From contig NZ_JAFJYB010000006.1 in assembly GCF_018777385.1 (NCBI RefSeq), positions 62,001 through 126,000 of the forward strand: a stretch of 64,000 bases of DNA, read 5' to 3'. Origin of the DNA: Candidatus Symbiopectobacterium endolongispinus (GTDB lineage: Bacteria; Pseudomonadota; Gammaproteobacteria; Enterobacterales; Enterobacteriaceae). The notes below the pieces were generated by a model. The model ran no database searches and was not told the origin of the DNA. It saw only the letters and a program-made list of their open reading frames with translations. Each line of letters starts with the position of its first letter. The stretch's first letter is position 1. The translations under genes and the position numbers were made by a program. Shown one piece after another: positions 28,208 to 37,999 of this stretch.

Positions 28208-29110
28208 TGAGGTTCCTCTTTGCCAGACACATTGGTTTTTGCCGGGGGCAATCGGCGGATTTCCGATGCCGGGAGGCGCTCACCTCGGGAGTAATAGCGT
28301 TCGATGGCCGATTGCCCAATATTCAGCAGCGAGGTAATAAACAGATACCACATCACCGCCACCATCAACATCGGGATCACGGCAAAGGTACTGTTATAAA
28401 TGGCTTGTACCGAATAAAGCAGATCGCCCATTGCGATGACGCTGACCAGCGACGTCGCTTTGATCATACTAATTAACTGGTTACCGGTAGGGGGAACGAT
28501 AGCTAGCATCGCCTGCGGAATGATTATGCGGCGTAACGCACGGCTGCGGCTCATGCCGAATGCCTGCGCGGTTTCTACCTGACCGTGATCGACAGAAAGC
28601 AGGCCGCCACGAATGATTTCCGCCATATAGGCAGCTTCATTCAGTGCCAGACCGGCAATAGCGGCCGTAAGCGGCGTGATTAGATCGTTGATCTTCCAAC
28701 TCACCCATTCTGGGCCAAAAGGAATGCCCAGTGAGACGCGGGGAAAGAGTGTGGCAAGGTTGTACCAAAAAATCAGTTGCACCAGCAACGGCGTGCCGCG
28801 AAAAAAACCAGATATAAAACCCGGAAAGTCCGCTCAGTAGCCGATTGTTGGACATGCGCCCGATAGCCAGTAATAACCCCAATATAGTGCCGATGATCAT
28901 GGCCACCACGGTCAGACCCAGCGTCATCGCCAACCCGTTGAGCACGGTTTTTTCATTAAACCACTGATAAACCACATGCCATTCAAAGTGCTTATTGGTC
29001 CCAATGCACCAAAGCACATAAAAGGCGACAATCAGTGTGAAGCCCCAGGAAAGCCGCTGGCTAAAGCGGCTGGGTGGCAGGGCTCTGGCAACATCTCTCA
29101 ATTTGTCCAC
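28204..29110 (-). pseudogene. polar amino acid ABC transporter permease, frameshifted
   Basis: Inner-membrane permease of the HisM/GlnP family. N-terminal helix LIVAFYVLWCIGTN, first core helix (LAMTLGLTVVAMIIGTILGL), and the ATPase-docking loop AAYMAEIIRGGLLSVDHGQV / ETAQAFGMSRSRALRRII. The run at 28801-28807 has 7 A (plus strand) where 6 would keep the frame FYIWFFRGTPLLVQL. As read, the product ends after about 150 residues. Middle gene of the SBP-permease-ATPase operon. Confidence 0.9.
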
Positions 29111-29174
29111 GGCAAAAAAATGCCTCTCAACGTTATTGACGATGTAATGCGTGGTTTCTGCGAAGAAACGTCGA

Positions 29175-30051
29175 TTACTTGACTAAATTGATGCCCGGTG
29201 CAGCAGCATATTGTCTGACAAGTTCCATTTCTCCATGATGGCGGCATAGGTGCCGTTATCAAACAGCTCCTGATACGCAGCCAGAATAATCGGTGTTAAC
29301 GGCGAGTCTTTCTCAAAGACCGATCCTTGATACAGGTCGCCAAATCCATTGTGTTGCCCGGTACCGGCCAGTTCGAGCTGCCCATTGGTTTGCTGCACAA
29401 AGTAGGTCAGCGGTGCCTGAGAGGAGAAGAAGACATCTGCGCGATCGGAACGCACAGAGAGGATTGAGGTCGGTTGGTCCGTGTAGGATTGTACCGTCAC
29501 GGCCGGTTTTCCGGCAGCGGTACAGGCTTGCGATTGTTTGACGATCACCTGCTCGGCAGATCCTCCTGCCAATACGGCGATGCGTTTGCCGCAGGTATCG
29601 TCCAGGGTATTTATTTTTTCATGGTTTCCACTTTTTACCGCAAAGACGACAAATTCACGGACAAAATCCACAAAATCGTTTTTTGCCTGACGCGGCGGGA
29701 AATCGCCAGTGGGCCCGATTGCGAATTGGTAGCGCCCAGATTGAATACCGCTCAGTATGCCGGGTAATCCGCCCACCGTGAAATGTTCAATTTTGACACC
29801 GAGCAGTTCACCCAATGCGTTAGCGAGATCAACGCTAGCGCCTTCGATGGAATCAGTGTTGCTGACGATTTTATAAGGCGGAAAGGAACCGTTATTGGCC
29901 GCGTTTAAGACGCCGGTTTTTTTATATCTTCCGGCAAACGTTCGTGCAGGTTTTTGTTTAGCGTTTGGGTTGGAATTGCGGTAGCCAAGGTATTTGCAGA
30001 AAACAGTGAACCGATCAGTAGCGTGGTATATCCAAGCCTTTTCATTGTCAT
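29175..30051 (-). pseudogene. polar amino acid ABC transporter substrate-binding protein, frameshifted
   Basis: Periplasmic solute-binding protein (SBP_bac_3 type). The true N-terminus is a signal peptide MKRLGYTTLLIGSLFSANTL in a frame starting at 30045 (or 30051). It joins the main frame across the T run 29917-29923, which has 7 bases where 8 would give DIKKTGVLNAANNGSFPPYK. Ligand-binding features: SFPPYKIV, IEGASVDLANALGELLGVKI, AIGPTGDFPPRQ. Near 29210 a second slip changes the C-terminus: the frame read ends HRASI at 29183, while the expected APGINLVK ends at 29175. The ligand is not identifiable. Confidence 0.85.
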
Positions 30052-30124
30052 GCCGTGTTCTCATCTGCTTTTTGGGGAATGCAGATGTCAGTGATAGTGA
30101 GAAAATCAGTATTAGCGGTGAAAA

Positions 30125-30928
30125 CTATCCTTGTATTTCATGGGGCAAACGTGGTGCAACAAAGCGGCGGTTAACCAGTGCCGGTAAAACATCACGAGCA
30201 TAGGCGGTTCGTTTAGGGTCGATATCAACATAGACCAACGTCGGAGTTTCGGGTGCCTGTACTACCACGACGCCTAGCGGGTCGACCACCATGCTGTTAC
30301 CTATGTTTCTCACACCGCACTCGCCAACCGCCACCACATAGGTGGTGTTTTCCAAAGCGCGGGCGCGGACCAGAAGTTCCCAGTGCGTCTCTTTCAACGG
30401 CCCTTTAACCCAGGCGGCGGGCAGCACCAGCAGATCGGCGCCATCCAGTACCAGACGACGCGCGAGCTCGGGAAAGCGGATGTCATAGCAGGTCATCAAT
30501 CCCACGTTCAATCCGGCAACGTTGACCAACGCCTGGACATCATCTCCAGGCATCACATTATCAGATTCTTTCATGGCGAATGCATCGTACAGATGCAATT
30601 TGCGATACTGCTCGATGATTTTGCCGTTGCGAACGACAACCAGCGTGTTCCAGACTTTATCGCTGCCGTTAGGAACGTGGACGCTCATCATGGTGGTCAT
30701 GCCGTTGCCTTGGCTGGCGGCAAGCACCTGCGTCATAAACGGACCATCAAGAGGTTGTGCTGCGGTCAGTACCAACTTGGGATTGGTAATATCGCGTGCC
30801 AGAATGCCTTCAGGCAGTACCAGAAGTTCAGCACCGGCCTGCTCGGCTTGTTCCATGAGTTAGACCGTAGTGATGGCATTGTTCTGCCACTCTTTGTCTA
30901 CCGCGAATTGTCCCAACGCAACTTTCAT
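30125..30928 (-). pseudogene. ybeM: carbon-nitrogen hydrolase YbeM (NIT1-like amidase), nonsense mutation
   Basis: Cytoplasmic nitrilase-superfamily amidase; E. coli YbeM hydrolyses deaminated glutathione. The catalytic triad is visible: Glu in LVLPEGILARD, Lys in YRKLHLYDAFA, Cys in GLMTCYDIRFPELA. The whole sequence aligns with YbeM (PAAWVKGPLKETHWELL, NRRFVAPRLP). True start ATG 30928 (MKVALGQFAVDKEW). TAA at 30860-30862 interrupts at residue 23, before LMEQAEQAGAELLVLPEG; a restart at ATG 30856 would lose the first strand. Lies between the SBP gene and the dihydroxyphthalate-type gene, suggesting it processes the transported compound. Confidence 0.85.
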
Positions 30929-30970
30929 AGCAACCTATGTAATCCATCACGTCATTAAGGCGCAATGCCG

Positions 30971-31898
30971 CTACTGACATGAATAGGGGAACAACGCTTC
31001 CGGGGTTAAGCATTTATCGGTGATCTTTTGCTCATACAGTTCTCGGGCGAAATCAGCGATCATCGCTTTATTCACCTCAAAGCCATTTTCATTCCAGTTG
31101 GCGGGTAAATCCCGCGCAGTTTTGCGCAGATCGTCCAGTATCCACGGCGTGGTATCGGTATATTTGATGCGTTTTTTCATCCACATGGCGTAGGATTGAT
31201 CGATCACTTCACTTAACGCTTGCGGCAGCCAATGGTGCACTTGTGCTATCTCAGGTTTGATGCCGAGAACGTGAATACCCGGGATGTAACCCACGGCCCG
31301 GAAGTAATCCAATTCTGCCTGCCGAAAATCTCGCAGCAATTGACGTAGCACTGAGGTCTCACTGAATTGCATCCAGTTCGCCGTTTTTCAGCAACGATAT
31401 CAGCGACTGCTCGCCGTGGGCCGGGTCGATGTTTCCTGGTTGACCAAAATTCCCCAGCCTGTCCATGATCGGGTGTGCGTCTGTTAAGCGGCCGGCGTAC
31501 CAATGGGCATCTTTCGTCTCAATGCCTTCACGTCGCAGCATGGCACGCGTCCAGACACTGCCGGAGTGATGCCAGCCCGTTACACCGATACGTTTGCCCG
31601 CGAGCTGCGATAACGCATTCAATGGGCTGTCTTCGGTGGTCAAAATGCAGCGCTGGCGAAACCCCCGCATCAAGAAATGCGGGAGTGCCAGCAAACTTTC
31701 ATCGTTACCAGCGCGGTTCCGCGCGTAGTGGCTGAAAGATATTTCACCCGCATCGTAATGCGGGCTGTTGGCCAAATTTTGGGGCAACGCCTCCACGCGG
31801 TCGATCATCAATGTAAAGTGTTTTGGTTTGATGTCGCCCAAAGCAAGTGGAGTAAAATAGTCCCAATCGCGCACTGCCAATCTAATTGTTATCGTCAC
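30971..31898 (-). pseudogene. periplasmic-binding-fold protein like 4,5-dihydroxyphthalate decarboxylase, frameshifted
   Basis: About 308 residues after repair, no signal peptide, so cytoplasmic. Motifs fit the 4,5-dihydroxyphthalate decarboxylase / NMT1-like fold: DWDYFTPLALGDIKPKHFTL, GEISFSHYARNR, KRIGVTGWHHSGSVWTRAML, GELDAI. The C-terminal part (DYFRAVGYIPGIHVLGIKPE) follows in another frame from about 31362. The function is uncertain: relatives decarboxylate aromatic acids or merely bind ligands. First gene of the minus-strand set, divergent from the MocR regulator. Confidence 0.6.
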
Positions 31899-31957
31899 GC
31901 TATTTCCCCGGTGAAGGCTAACTAATCCACATCATGCTCATTATTTCCCTGCTTACA

Positions 31958-32033
31958 ATTGTACAATTTTTGTACGTAATGTGGCTTTTTTTGATACTAG
32001 TGGCTAATTTGTATGTGTACAATCATATTTTTG
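31958..32033. promoter_or_regulatory. putative MocR operator pair (GTACAAT direct repeats)
   Basis: GTACAAT at 31961-31967 (inside the palindrome ATTGTACAAT, 31958-31967) and again at 32027-32033, 66 bp apart, in the 157-bp divergent gap. MocR regulators typically bind direct repeats beside their own gene. This is inference only. Confidence 0.45.
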
Positions 32034-32055
32034 TTACTGAACAAAAGTTTTTGAT

Positions 32056-33312
32056 ATGACAGCAAAAATTGATCCCGTTTGGCTGGCCGGAATGCTTACC
32101 GATCCCTCGATTCGGGGTATTGCGATGGATATCGCTGCATTGATTCGTGAGGAGCGCATCGCTATTGGCAGCCAGTTGCCGTCGGTTCGAGAACTGGCTG
32201 AAATATTGCGGGTGAGCCCGGCGACGATTTCGGCGGCCTGGTCCCAATTAAAGCGACAGAACGTGGTGACCGGGCGTGGAAGGACAGGGGTCTATAGTCA
32301 GCGAGTCTCGCCCCGTCCTGAACGTTTTGAGAGGGCCGGTAACTTTGGTGACACCATCCAGATTAATATGGAACTCTCTTCACCGGACCCCGCGTTATTA
32401 CCTAATCTGGCGGCAGCATTGCAACATGCCCTGTCGCAGCCCACGTTAAACAGTTATCAACGAACTGACATTGTCCCTGAATTGGAGGCGGCGGTTCGCA
32501 AACGCTGGCCTTATCCGGCTGAGGTGTTCATTACCTCAAGTGGCGGGTTTGATGGGCTGTACCTGGCGTTGCAGGCATTGATCTTTCCCGGCTCGACGGT
32601 GGCTATCGAAAGCCCCACCACCGCGCGTTTACTCGACTTGCTCGATTTACTGGGAATGAACGCCATCAAGGTGGGCTGTGATGTCAACGGACCTGACATT
32701 AAGGAACTGAAACAGGCGCTGCAACAAAAGCCAGTCGCGTTTATTTTCCAGCCCAGGACACATTCACACACGGGTTGCGCCGTAAGCCCTGAGCGGCTGG
32801 GCGACATGGCCGCTGTACTGGCCGAGCATGAAAATGTGCTGATTCTGGAAGATGATGGCATCGGTGAATTATCAACCTGTCCAGCGATCAGTTTGGGACG
32901 CTACCATCCTGAACGTACAATTCATGTTTGCTCTTACTCCAAGGCCTATGGACCGGATTTACGTTTGGCCGTGATATCGGGCAGTAAAACCCGAATGGAC
33001 CAGCTCCAATCCTTCCGCCATTTTGGCGTCGGATGGAGTAGCCGGATACTGCAAGGGGCGTTGGCTTATTTATTGAACGATACGCAGGCACAGCGCGATA
33101 TTGCACATGCCAAACAGGTCTACCACCGGCGACGTCAGGCGTTAGTGGATGCGCTGGTAACCTTGGCCGTGCGTGGCATTGCCGTGAGGGTTGGCGTGGG
33201 GGCGAGGGGGGGGGGGGTAAAAAGCGGAGAGTTTATTCGGCTCAGTATCAGTCAGTTGCAGGAGCATCAGGTAGAGACAGTGGCCGAAGCCGTCAGCCAG
33301 ATCTTTCGCTAG
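32056..33312 (+). CDS. MocR/PdxR-family regulator (GntR DNA-binding plus aminotransferase domain)
   Basis: Transcription regulator of about 418 residues. The winged helix-turn-helix is at residues 20-75 (SQLPSVRELAEILRVSPATI, SAAWSQLKRQNVV). The fold-type-I aminotransferase domain follows, with TSSGGFDGLYLALQAL, FIFQPRTHSHTG, EDDGIGEL and the PLP lysine in SYSKAYGPDLR. The C-terminus looks shortened: RRQALVDALV runs straight into TLAVRGIAVRVG, so 30-40 residues seem missing compared with the usual ~460. A run of 12 G (33206-33217) then encodes GGG before KSGEFIRLSIS. Likely controls the divergent decarboxylase-amidase-ABC cluster in response to an amine or PLP adduct. Confidence 0.85.
   Translation: MTAKIDPVWLAGMLTDPSIRGIAMDIAALIREERIAIGSQLPSVRELAEILRVSPATISAAWSQLKRQNVVTGRGRTGVYSQRVSPRPERFERAGNFGDTIQINMELSSPDPALLPNLAAALQHALSQPTLNSYQRTDIVPELEAAVRKRWPYPAEVFITSSGGFDGLYLALQALIFPGSTVAIESPTTARLLDLLDLLGMNAIKVGCDVNGPDIKELKQALQQKPVAFIFQPRTHSHTGCAVSPERLGDMAAVLAEHENVLILEDDGIGELSTCPAISLGRYHPERTIHVCSYSKAYGPDLRLAVISGSKTRMDQLQSFRHFGVGWSSRILQGALAYLLNDTQAQRDIAHAKQVYHRRRQALVDALVTLAVRGIAVRVGVGARGGGVKSGEFIRLSISQLQEHQVETVAEAVSQIFR
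33206..33217 (+). repeat. poly-G tract (12 G) within the MocR gene
   Basis: Twelve consecutive G in the coding sequence, 95 bp before the stop. Any change in length not divisible by three alters the C-terminus. Confidence 0.8.
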
Positions 33313-33372
33313 CGCGCATTTTCCTTACGATATCCTCGGCTTGCACTGAGTATATCGTCGGATATTTCGGCC

Positions 33373-36300
33373 TTATTCTTGAGCGTTCTTCTCTGCTTTA
33401 CCTGCCATCATCGTCAGGAAGTCAAAACGACGACGCAGATCCTGTTCCGCTTCTTCATACAACCGCGTGGTCTCTTCCGGCATTTGCGTATTCAGCCGAC
33501 GGAAGCGTTGCTCTTTCAACAGTGTCTCACTCAGGCTGCTGGAGGGCGGATGGGAATCGGTGACCAACGCCGGTTTGCCTTCTTCCATACGACGCGGATC
33601 GAAGCGATAGAGTGGCCAGAATCCGGTGGCCGTCAGTCGACGCATCTGATCGTGACTGAACGCCAGATCGTAGCCGTGTTCTTCGCAGGGGCTGTAGGCG
33701 ATGATTAAGGATGGACCTGGCCAGGCTTCCGCTTCCTGAATTGCTTTCACCGTTTGGTTAAGCTGTGCGCCCAGTGAAATCTGTGCGACATAAACGTGGC
33801 CGTACATCATCACATTGATGCCCAGATCTTTACGCGCCTTACGTTTACCTTTTTCCCCAAATTTGGTGACCGCACCCAGCGGTGTCGCCTTGGATTGCTG
33901 ACCACCCGTGTTGGAATAGCACTGGGTATCCAGCACCAGCACGTTGACGTTTTCTGTCAGGCTCATCACATGATCCAGACCGCCGTAGCCAATATCATAG
34001 GCCCAGCCATCACCGCCAATCAGCCAGACGGATTTGTCTACCAGATGGTCGGCATCGTGGCTAAGTTCACGTGCCACCGAATCATTGAGGCTGGCAAGCT
34101 GTTCACGCAACAGTGCAATTTGCTGGCGGCGCAGATCTGGCGCAATGTTCTCTTCCTGCAAGGCTCTCACCAGATCGGCGGGGAGCTGCGGTGCTAACTG
34201 CAAGAGCTGACGCAAGGCGCGCTGGCGATGTTGATCCACGCTGAGACGGAAACCTAAACCAAATTCGGCGTTATCCTCAAACAGCGAGTTGGCCCAGGCA
34301 GGACCACGTCCGTTGGCATCGGTGGTCCACGGCGTGGTGGGCAAATTGCCGCCGTAAATAGATGAGCAGCCGGTGGCGTTGGCGACCAGCAAACGATCGC
34401 CATAGAGCTGCGTTAACAGTTTGATATATGGCGTTTCGCCACAACCGGAACAGGCACCAGAGTACTCGAACAGCGGCGTAATCAACTGTGACGTGCGGAT
34501 ATCGATACGTTCCAACTTGCTCTTGTCGATTTCCGGCAATTGCAGGAAGAAATCAAAGTGGTTTTTTTCCACGCTCAGATTATCCAGGCGGGATTCCATG
34601 TTGATGGCTTTGATCTCAGGGTTTTGACGGTCTTTCGCCGGGCACACCTCGACGCACAGGTTACATCCCGTGCAATCTTCCGAGGCGACTTGCAATACAT
34701 ACTTTTGACCACGCATATCACGCGCTTTGACATCCAGCGATTGCAGCGAATCAGGCGCGTCGCTCATGGCCTCAGCAGGCACTACTTTGGCACGGATAGC
34801 CGAGTGCGGGCAGGCGGCGACGCATTGGTTACACTGCGTACACAGCTCTGGTTTCCAAAGCGGAATGGCCTCTGCAATGTTACGTTTTTCCCACTGGGTG
34901 GTGCCGGTGGGCCAGGTCCCATCGGGTGGTAAGGCAGAAACGGGTAAGGTATCACCTAGTCCTGCCAGCATGGTTGCCGTTACCGTTTTAACGAAGTCCG
35001 GCGCGGCGTCGGATACCACTGGTGGACGTTGCGGACTTTCAGGATTAACCGCTGCCAGTGCAACGGATTCCAGCGCCGCCAGTGTGGCTTCCAGCGCTTT
35101 CCAGTTGCGGGCGACCAGCTCTTCACCCTTACTAACATAGCTCTTTTCGATAGCGCTACGCAGTTTCTCTACGGCCGCATCACCAGGCAAAATCTGCGAG
35201 AGATGGAAGAATGCCATTTGCATCACGGTGTTGATACGCGCACCCAACTTACATTCATGGGCTATTTTGGCTGCGTTGATGCAATAGACCCTTGCCTGAC
35301 GTTGATTCAGGCCTGCCTGTACCTCTTGTGGCAAGCGGTGCCACAGGTCGTCGGCGCTGTAAGGGGTGTTTATCAGGAAGATACCGCCGGGTTTCAAGCG
35401 TTCCACCATGGCGTACTTCTCAATGAACTGCCACTGGTGGCACGCGACGAAATCGGCTTGATCGATCAGATAGGCCGAATTGATCGGGTGCTGGCCAACG
35501 CGCATGTGCGATACCGTCAGGCTGCCAGCTTTTTTGGAGTCGTAGACGAAATAGCCCTGTACAAACATTGGTGTGCTGGAACCGACAATCTTGATGGCAT
35601 TTTTGGTGGCGGAGACAGTGCCATCGCTGCCGAGTCCGTAGAACAGCGCTTCCAGTCCTGCGCTGGAGGGGAAGTGTTGTTCCGGCAACGGCAGTGAAAG
35701 GTGGGTTACATCATCATAAATCCCTACAGTGAAACGCGGTCTTGGGTTAGCGAGCGCTAACTCATTAAAAATAGCCAGTACACACTGTGGTGTGAACTCT
35801 TTGGAAGACAAACCGTAACGGCCACCAATGGTACGCGGTAATGTTGCCCGCTCCCCACGGGAAAAGGCTTCCGCTAGTGCGGTCATCACATCCAGATAAA
35901 GCGGTTCTGCCAGGGCACCGGGTTCTTTGGTGCGATCGAGCACAGCGATGCTCTGCGCGGTTTGCGGAAGGGCGGCGAACAGATGCTGCGCTGAGAACGG
36001 ACGATACAGACGCACTTTAAGCACACCCACTTTTTCACCACGGGTTAGTAGGGCATCCACCGCTTCTTCGCACGTCCCTACGCCAGAGCCCATCAGCACA
36101 ATCACGCGCGTCGCTTCTGGGTGCCCGTAATATTCAAACGGTTGATAGCGACGTCCGGTAACCTCGGCAAATGCATCCATCGCCTGCTCAACGTGAGAGT
36201 AGGTGTTGTTGTACCACGGATTGGTGGCTTCGCGTGCCTGGAAGAAAGTATCCGGATTGGAGGCCGTGCCACGGATCACCGGACGTTCTGGTGTAAGCGC

Positions 36301-36906
36301 CCGCTCACGGTGTGCGGCAATTGCATCCTGAGGCAGCAGTTTCAGTAATACTTCATCACTGAGCGGTTCCACTTTATTGATTTCATGTGAAGTACGGAAA
36401 CCGTCGAAGAAATGGATAAAGGGGACGCGGCTGTTAAGCGTGGCGATTTGCGCAATCAAGGCGAAATCTTGTGCTTCTTGCACGGTGTTGGCACACAGCA
36501 TCGCACAGCCCGTCTGGCGCACCGCCATCACGTCGGAGTGATCGCAGAAAATGGAGAGCGCATGAGTAGCGACGGTTCGGGCGGCAACGTGCAGCACGAA
36601 AGGGGTTAACTGTCCGGCCAGCTTGTAGAGCGTCGGGATCATCAACAGCAATCCCTGCGATGAGGTAAACGATGTCGCCAGCGCCCCTGTCTGCAACGCC
36701 CCGTGCACGGTGGCAATCGCACCGCCTTCCGACTGCATTTCGATCACCCGTGGGGTATCTCCCCACACGTTTTTACGCTCATCGCTCGACCATGCGGCAG
36801 CCTGTTCGGCCATGGAAGAACTTGGGGTAATTGGGTAGATGGCGATGACGTCGTTTGCTCGCCAGGCTACAGAAGCGACTGCGCTATTACCGTCAGTGGT
36901 GATCAT
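33373..36906 (-). CDS. nifJ: pyruvate:flavodoxin/ferredoxin oxidoreductase (YdbK/NifJ)
   Basis: Cytoplasmic homodimeric enzyme that oxidises pyruvate to acetyl-CoA and reduces flavodoxin or ferredoxin. 1177 residues, equal to E. coli YdbK, and free of lesions. Domain order: domain I (VIAIYPITPSSSMAE, EGGAIATVHGALQTGA), domain III with AIKIVGSSTPMFVQGYF, two [4Fe-4S] motifs CTQCNQCVAACPHS and CTGCNLCVEVCPAKDR, then the TPP domain with CSGCGETPYIKLL, SIYGGNLPTTPW, GGDGWAYDIGYGGLDH and a CYSNTGGQQSKATPLGA motif. Monocistronic, convergent with the MocR gene. In E. coli it is induced by oxidative stress. It is the longest intact frame in the window. Confidence 0.97.
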   Translation of the reverse strand: MITTDGNSAVASVAWRANDVIAIYPITPSSSMAEQAAAWSSDERKNVWGDTPRVIEMQSEGGAIATVHGALQTGALATSFTSSQGLLLMIPTLYKLAGQLTPFVLHVAARTVATHALSIFCDHSDVMAVRQTGCAMLCANTVQEAQDFALIAQIATLNSRVPFIHFFDGFRTSHEINKVEPLSDEVLLKLLPQDAIAAHRERALTPERPVIRGTASNPDTFFQAREATNPWYNNTYSHVEQAMDAFAEVTGRRYQPFEYYGHPEATRVIVLMGSGVGTCEEAVDALLTRGEKVGVLKVRLYRPFSAQHLFAALPQTAQSIAVLDRTKEPGALAEPLYLDVMTALAEAFSRGERATLPRTIGGRYGLSSKEFTPQCVLAIFNELALANPRPRFTVGIYDDVTHLSLPLPEQHFPSSAGLEALFYGLGSDGTVSATKNAIKIVGSSTPMFVQGYFVYDSKKAGSLTVSHMRVGQHPINSAYLIDQADFVACHQWQFIEKYAMVERLKPGGIFLINTPYSADDLWHRLPQEVQAGLNQRQARVYCINAAKIAHECKLGARINTVMQMAFFHLSQILPGDAAVEKLRSAIEKSYVSKGEELVARNWKALEATLAALESVALAAVNPESPQRPPVVSDAAPDFVKTVTATMLAGLGDTLPVSALPPDGTWPTGTTQWEKRNIAEAIPLWKPELCTQCNQCVAACPHSAIRAKVVPAEAMSDAPDSLQSLDVKARDMRGQKYVLQVASEDCTGCNLCVEVCPAKDRQNPEIKAINMESRLDNLSVEKNHFDFFLQLPEIDKSKLERIDIRTSQLITPLFEYSGACSGCGETPYIKLLTQLYGDRLLVANATGCSSIYGGNLPTTPWTTDANGRGPAWANSLFEDNAEFGLGFRLSVDQHRQRALRQLLQLAPQLPADLVRALQEENIAPDLRRQQIALLREQLASLNDSVARELSHDADHLVDKSVWLIGGDGWAYDIGYGGLDHVMSLTENVNVLVLDTQCYSNTGGQQSKATPLGAVTKFGEKGKRKARKDLGINVMMYGHVYVAQISLGAQLNQTVKAIQEAEAWPGPSLIIAYSPCEEHGYDLAFSHDQMRRLTATGFWPLYRFDPRRMEEGKPALVTDSHPPSSSLSETLLKEQRFRRLNTQMPEETTRLYEEAEQDLRRRFDFLTMMAGKAEKNAQE

Positions 36907-37256
36907 GATTTAACCTTAACTTGCTTGCTCACAGAATGAAATACGATTGTTTTTTTGCATTATCGCATCAGAGAAATGAGTTTGAATGAACCATAATGTG
37001 CTCAGATGTATAAATTCGTGTAAATGAGCATCTTTGCAGACGAATCTATCACATAACCAGGTAACCGACTATCTTGCGAAGGGCCTCTGTTCCACATAAA
37101 ACCTAGGGATATTAATAAAAATCAGTGAGTAACGTCGCTATATTGAAAATTGTTAATTTTTCTCTTAAACCGATATTGCCCTGACAAAAAATGCGATATG
37201 TTACCTGAACCCCGGCGATGCAGAGCCATTGAGCAGGGGCATAATAAGAGGACAGG
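36907..37256. other. divergent promoter region, nifJ / unknown gene
   Basis: 350 bp between nifJ and the 37257 gene. AT-rich with a ribosome site (AGAGGACAGG) just before 37257. No operator was recognised. Confidence 0.4.
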
Positions 37257-37697
37257 ATGATGGCAGATGAGTTGCAGAACAAACTCGTTACGGCGTTAAC
37301 GTCTCTGCGCGATCAGGGGAAAACGCCGACACAGGCCGTCGAGCATATGATTCAGGCATTGGGCGGGCATTATCATGATATTTCCCGCATTAGTGTTTTA
37401 AATGCCAAACTGATTGCCGATGTGCTGTATACGGTTTATCAGGGAAAGATCTCCGCCCATGAGTGGGCGGTGTTATTGTGCAATATGTGTTATGGCGGGC
37501 CTGATATCGCTCTGGCGCTTCGTACCACCTTTACCATGCTGGATGCGCAAGCGATTGGGGCGCTGCTGCTTGATACGCAGGTTTACCCTGAGAGTGAAAA
37601 ACAACAGGTGCACCATGCGTTGCACTATGCGTTGCACTATGCAAAATTTTCTGTACCTGAATGCGATCAGGCGGTGGAGGCGCTTTACTCCGCTTAA
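37257..37697 (+). CDS. hypothetical protein, 146 residues
   Basis: Starts at ATG 37257 (or the second ATG, 37260) directly after AGAGGACAGG. Mostly helical, without signal peptide or membrane segment; I do not recognise the family. Near the C-terminus HHALHYALHYAKF comes from an exact 12-bp tandem repeat (GTTGCACTATGC at 37619-37630 and 37631-37642), which adds four codons in frame. Followed by a 12-bp stem-loop. Confidence 0.65.
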   Translation: MMADELQNKLVTALTSLRDQGKTPTQAVEHMIQALGGHYHDISRISVLNAKLIADVLYTVYQGKISAHEWAVLLCNMCYGGPDIALALRTTFTMLDAQAIGALLLDTQVYPESEKQQVHHALHYALHYAKFSVPECDQAVEALYSA

Positions 37698-37713
37698 CAC
37701 AACAACGGTGTTG

Positions 37714-37740
37714 CCGCCATACCGGCTTCCGGTGTGGCGG
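37714..37740 (+). terminator. stem-loop after the hypothetical gene
   Basis: CCGCCATACCGG / CCGGTGTGGCGG (one G-U pair) around CTT, 17 bp after the stop. No T-run. The rest of 37741-37999 shows only the ribosome site of the next gene. Confidence 0.55.
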
Positions 37741-37999
37741 TGTGAGAACCTTTACTGACTTCCCTCCTGTGCACCATAAGGCCTGTATCGCCAATAACAG
37801 CACCGCGTAATCCTGCGTTTCTTTTTATAAGAATCGCTTTTTTTCTTGTCTCGGATCTTTTTCATGCTGATCGACGGCAATCTGTTACGCATAATTATGT
37901 GTGTCTGTGTGATTTTGTGGTTTTACTCCCTGATTGCATGAACAGTGCCCATGGCACGCCACATTACTTTAAGGCGTCATTGCAGTTCTGGAGGTTAAA

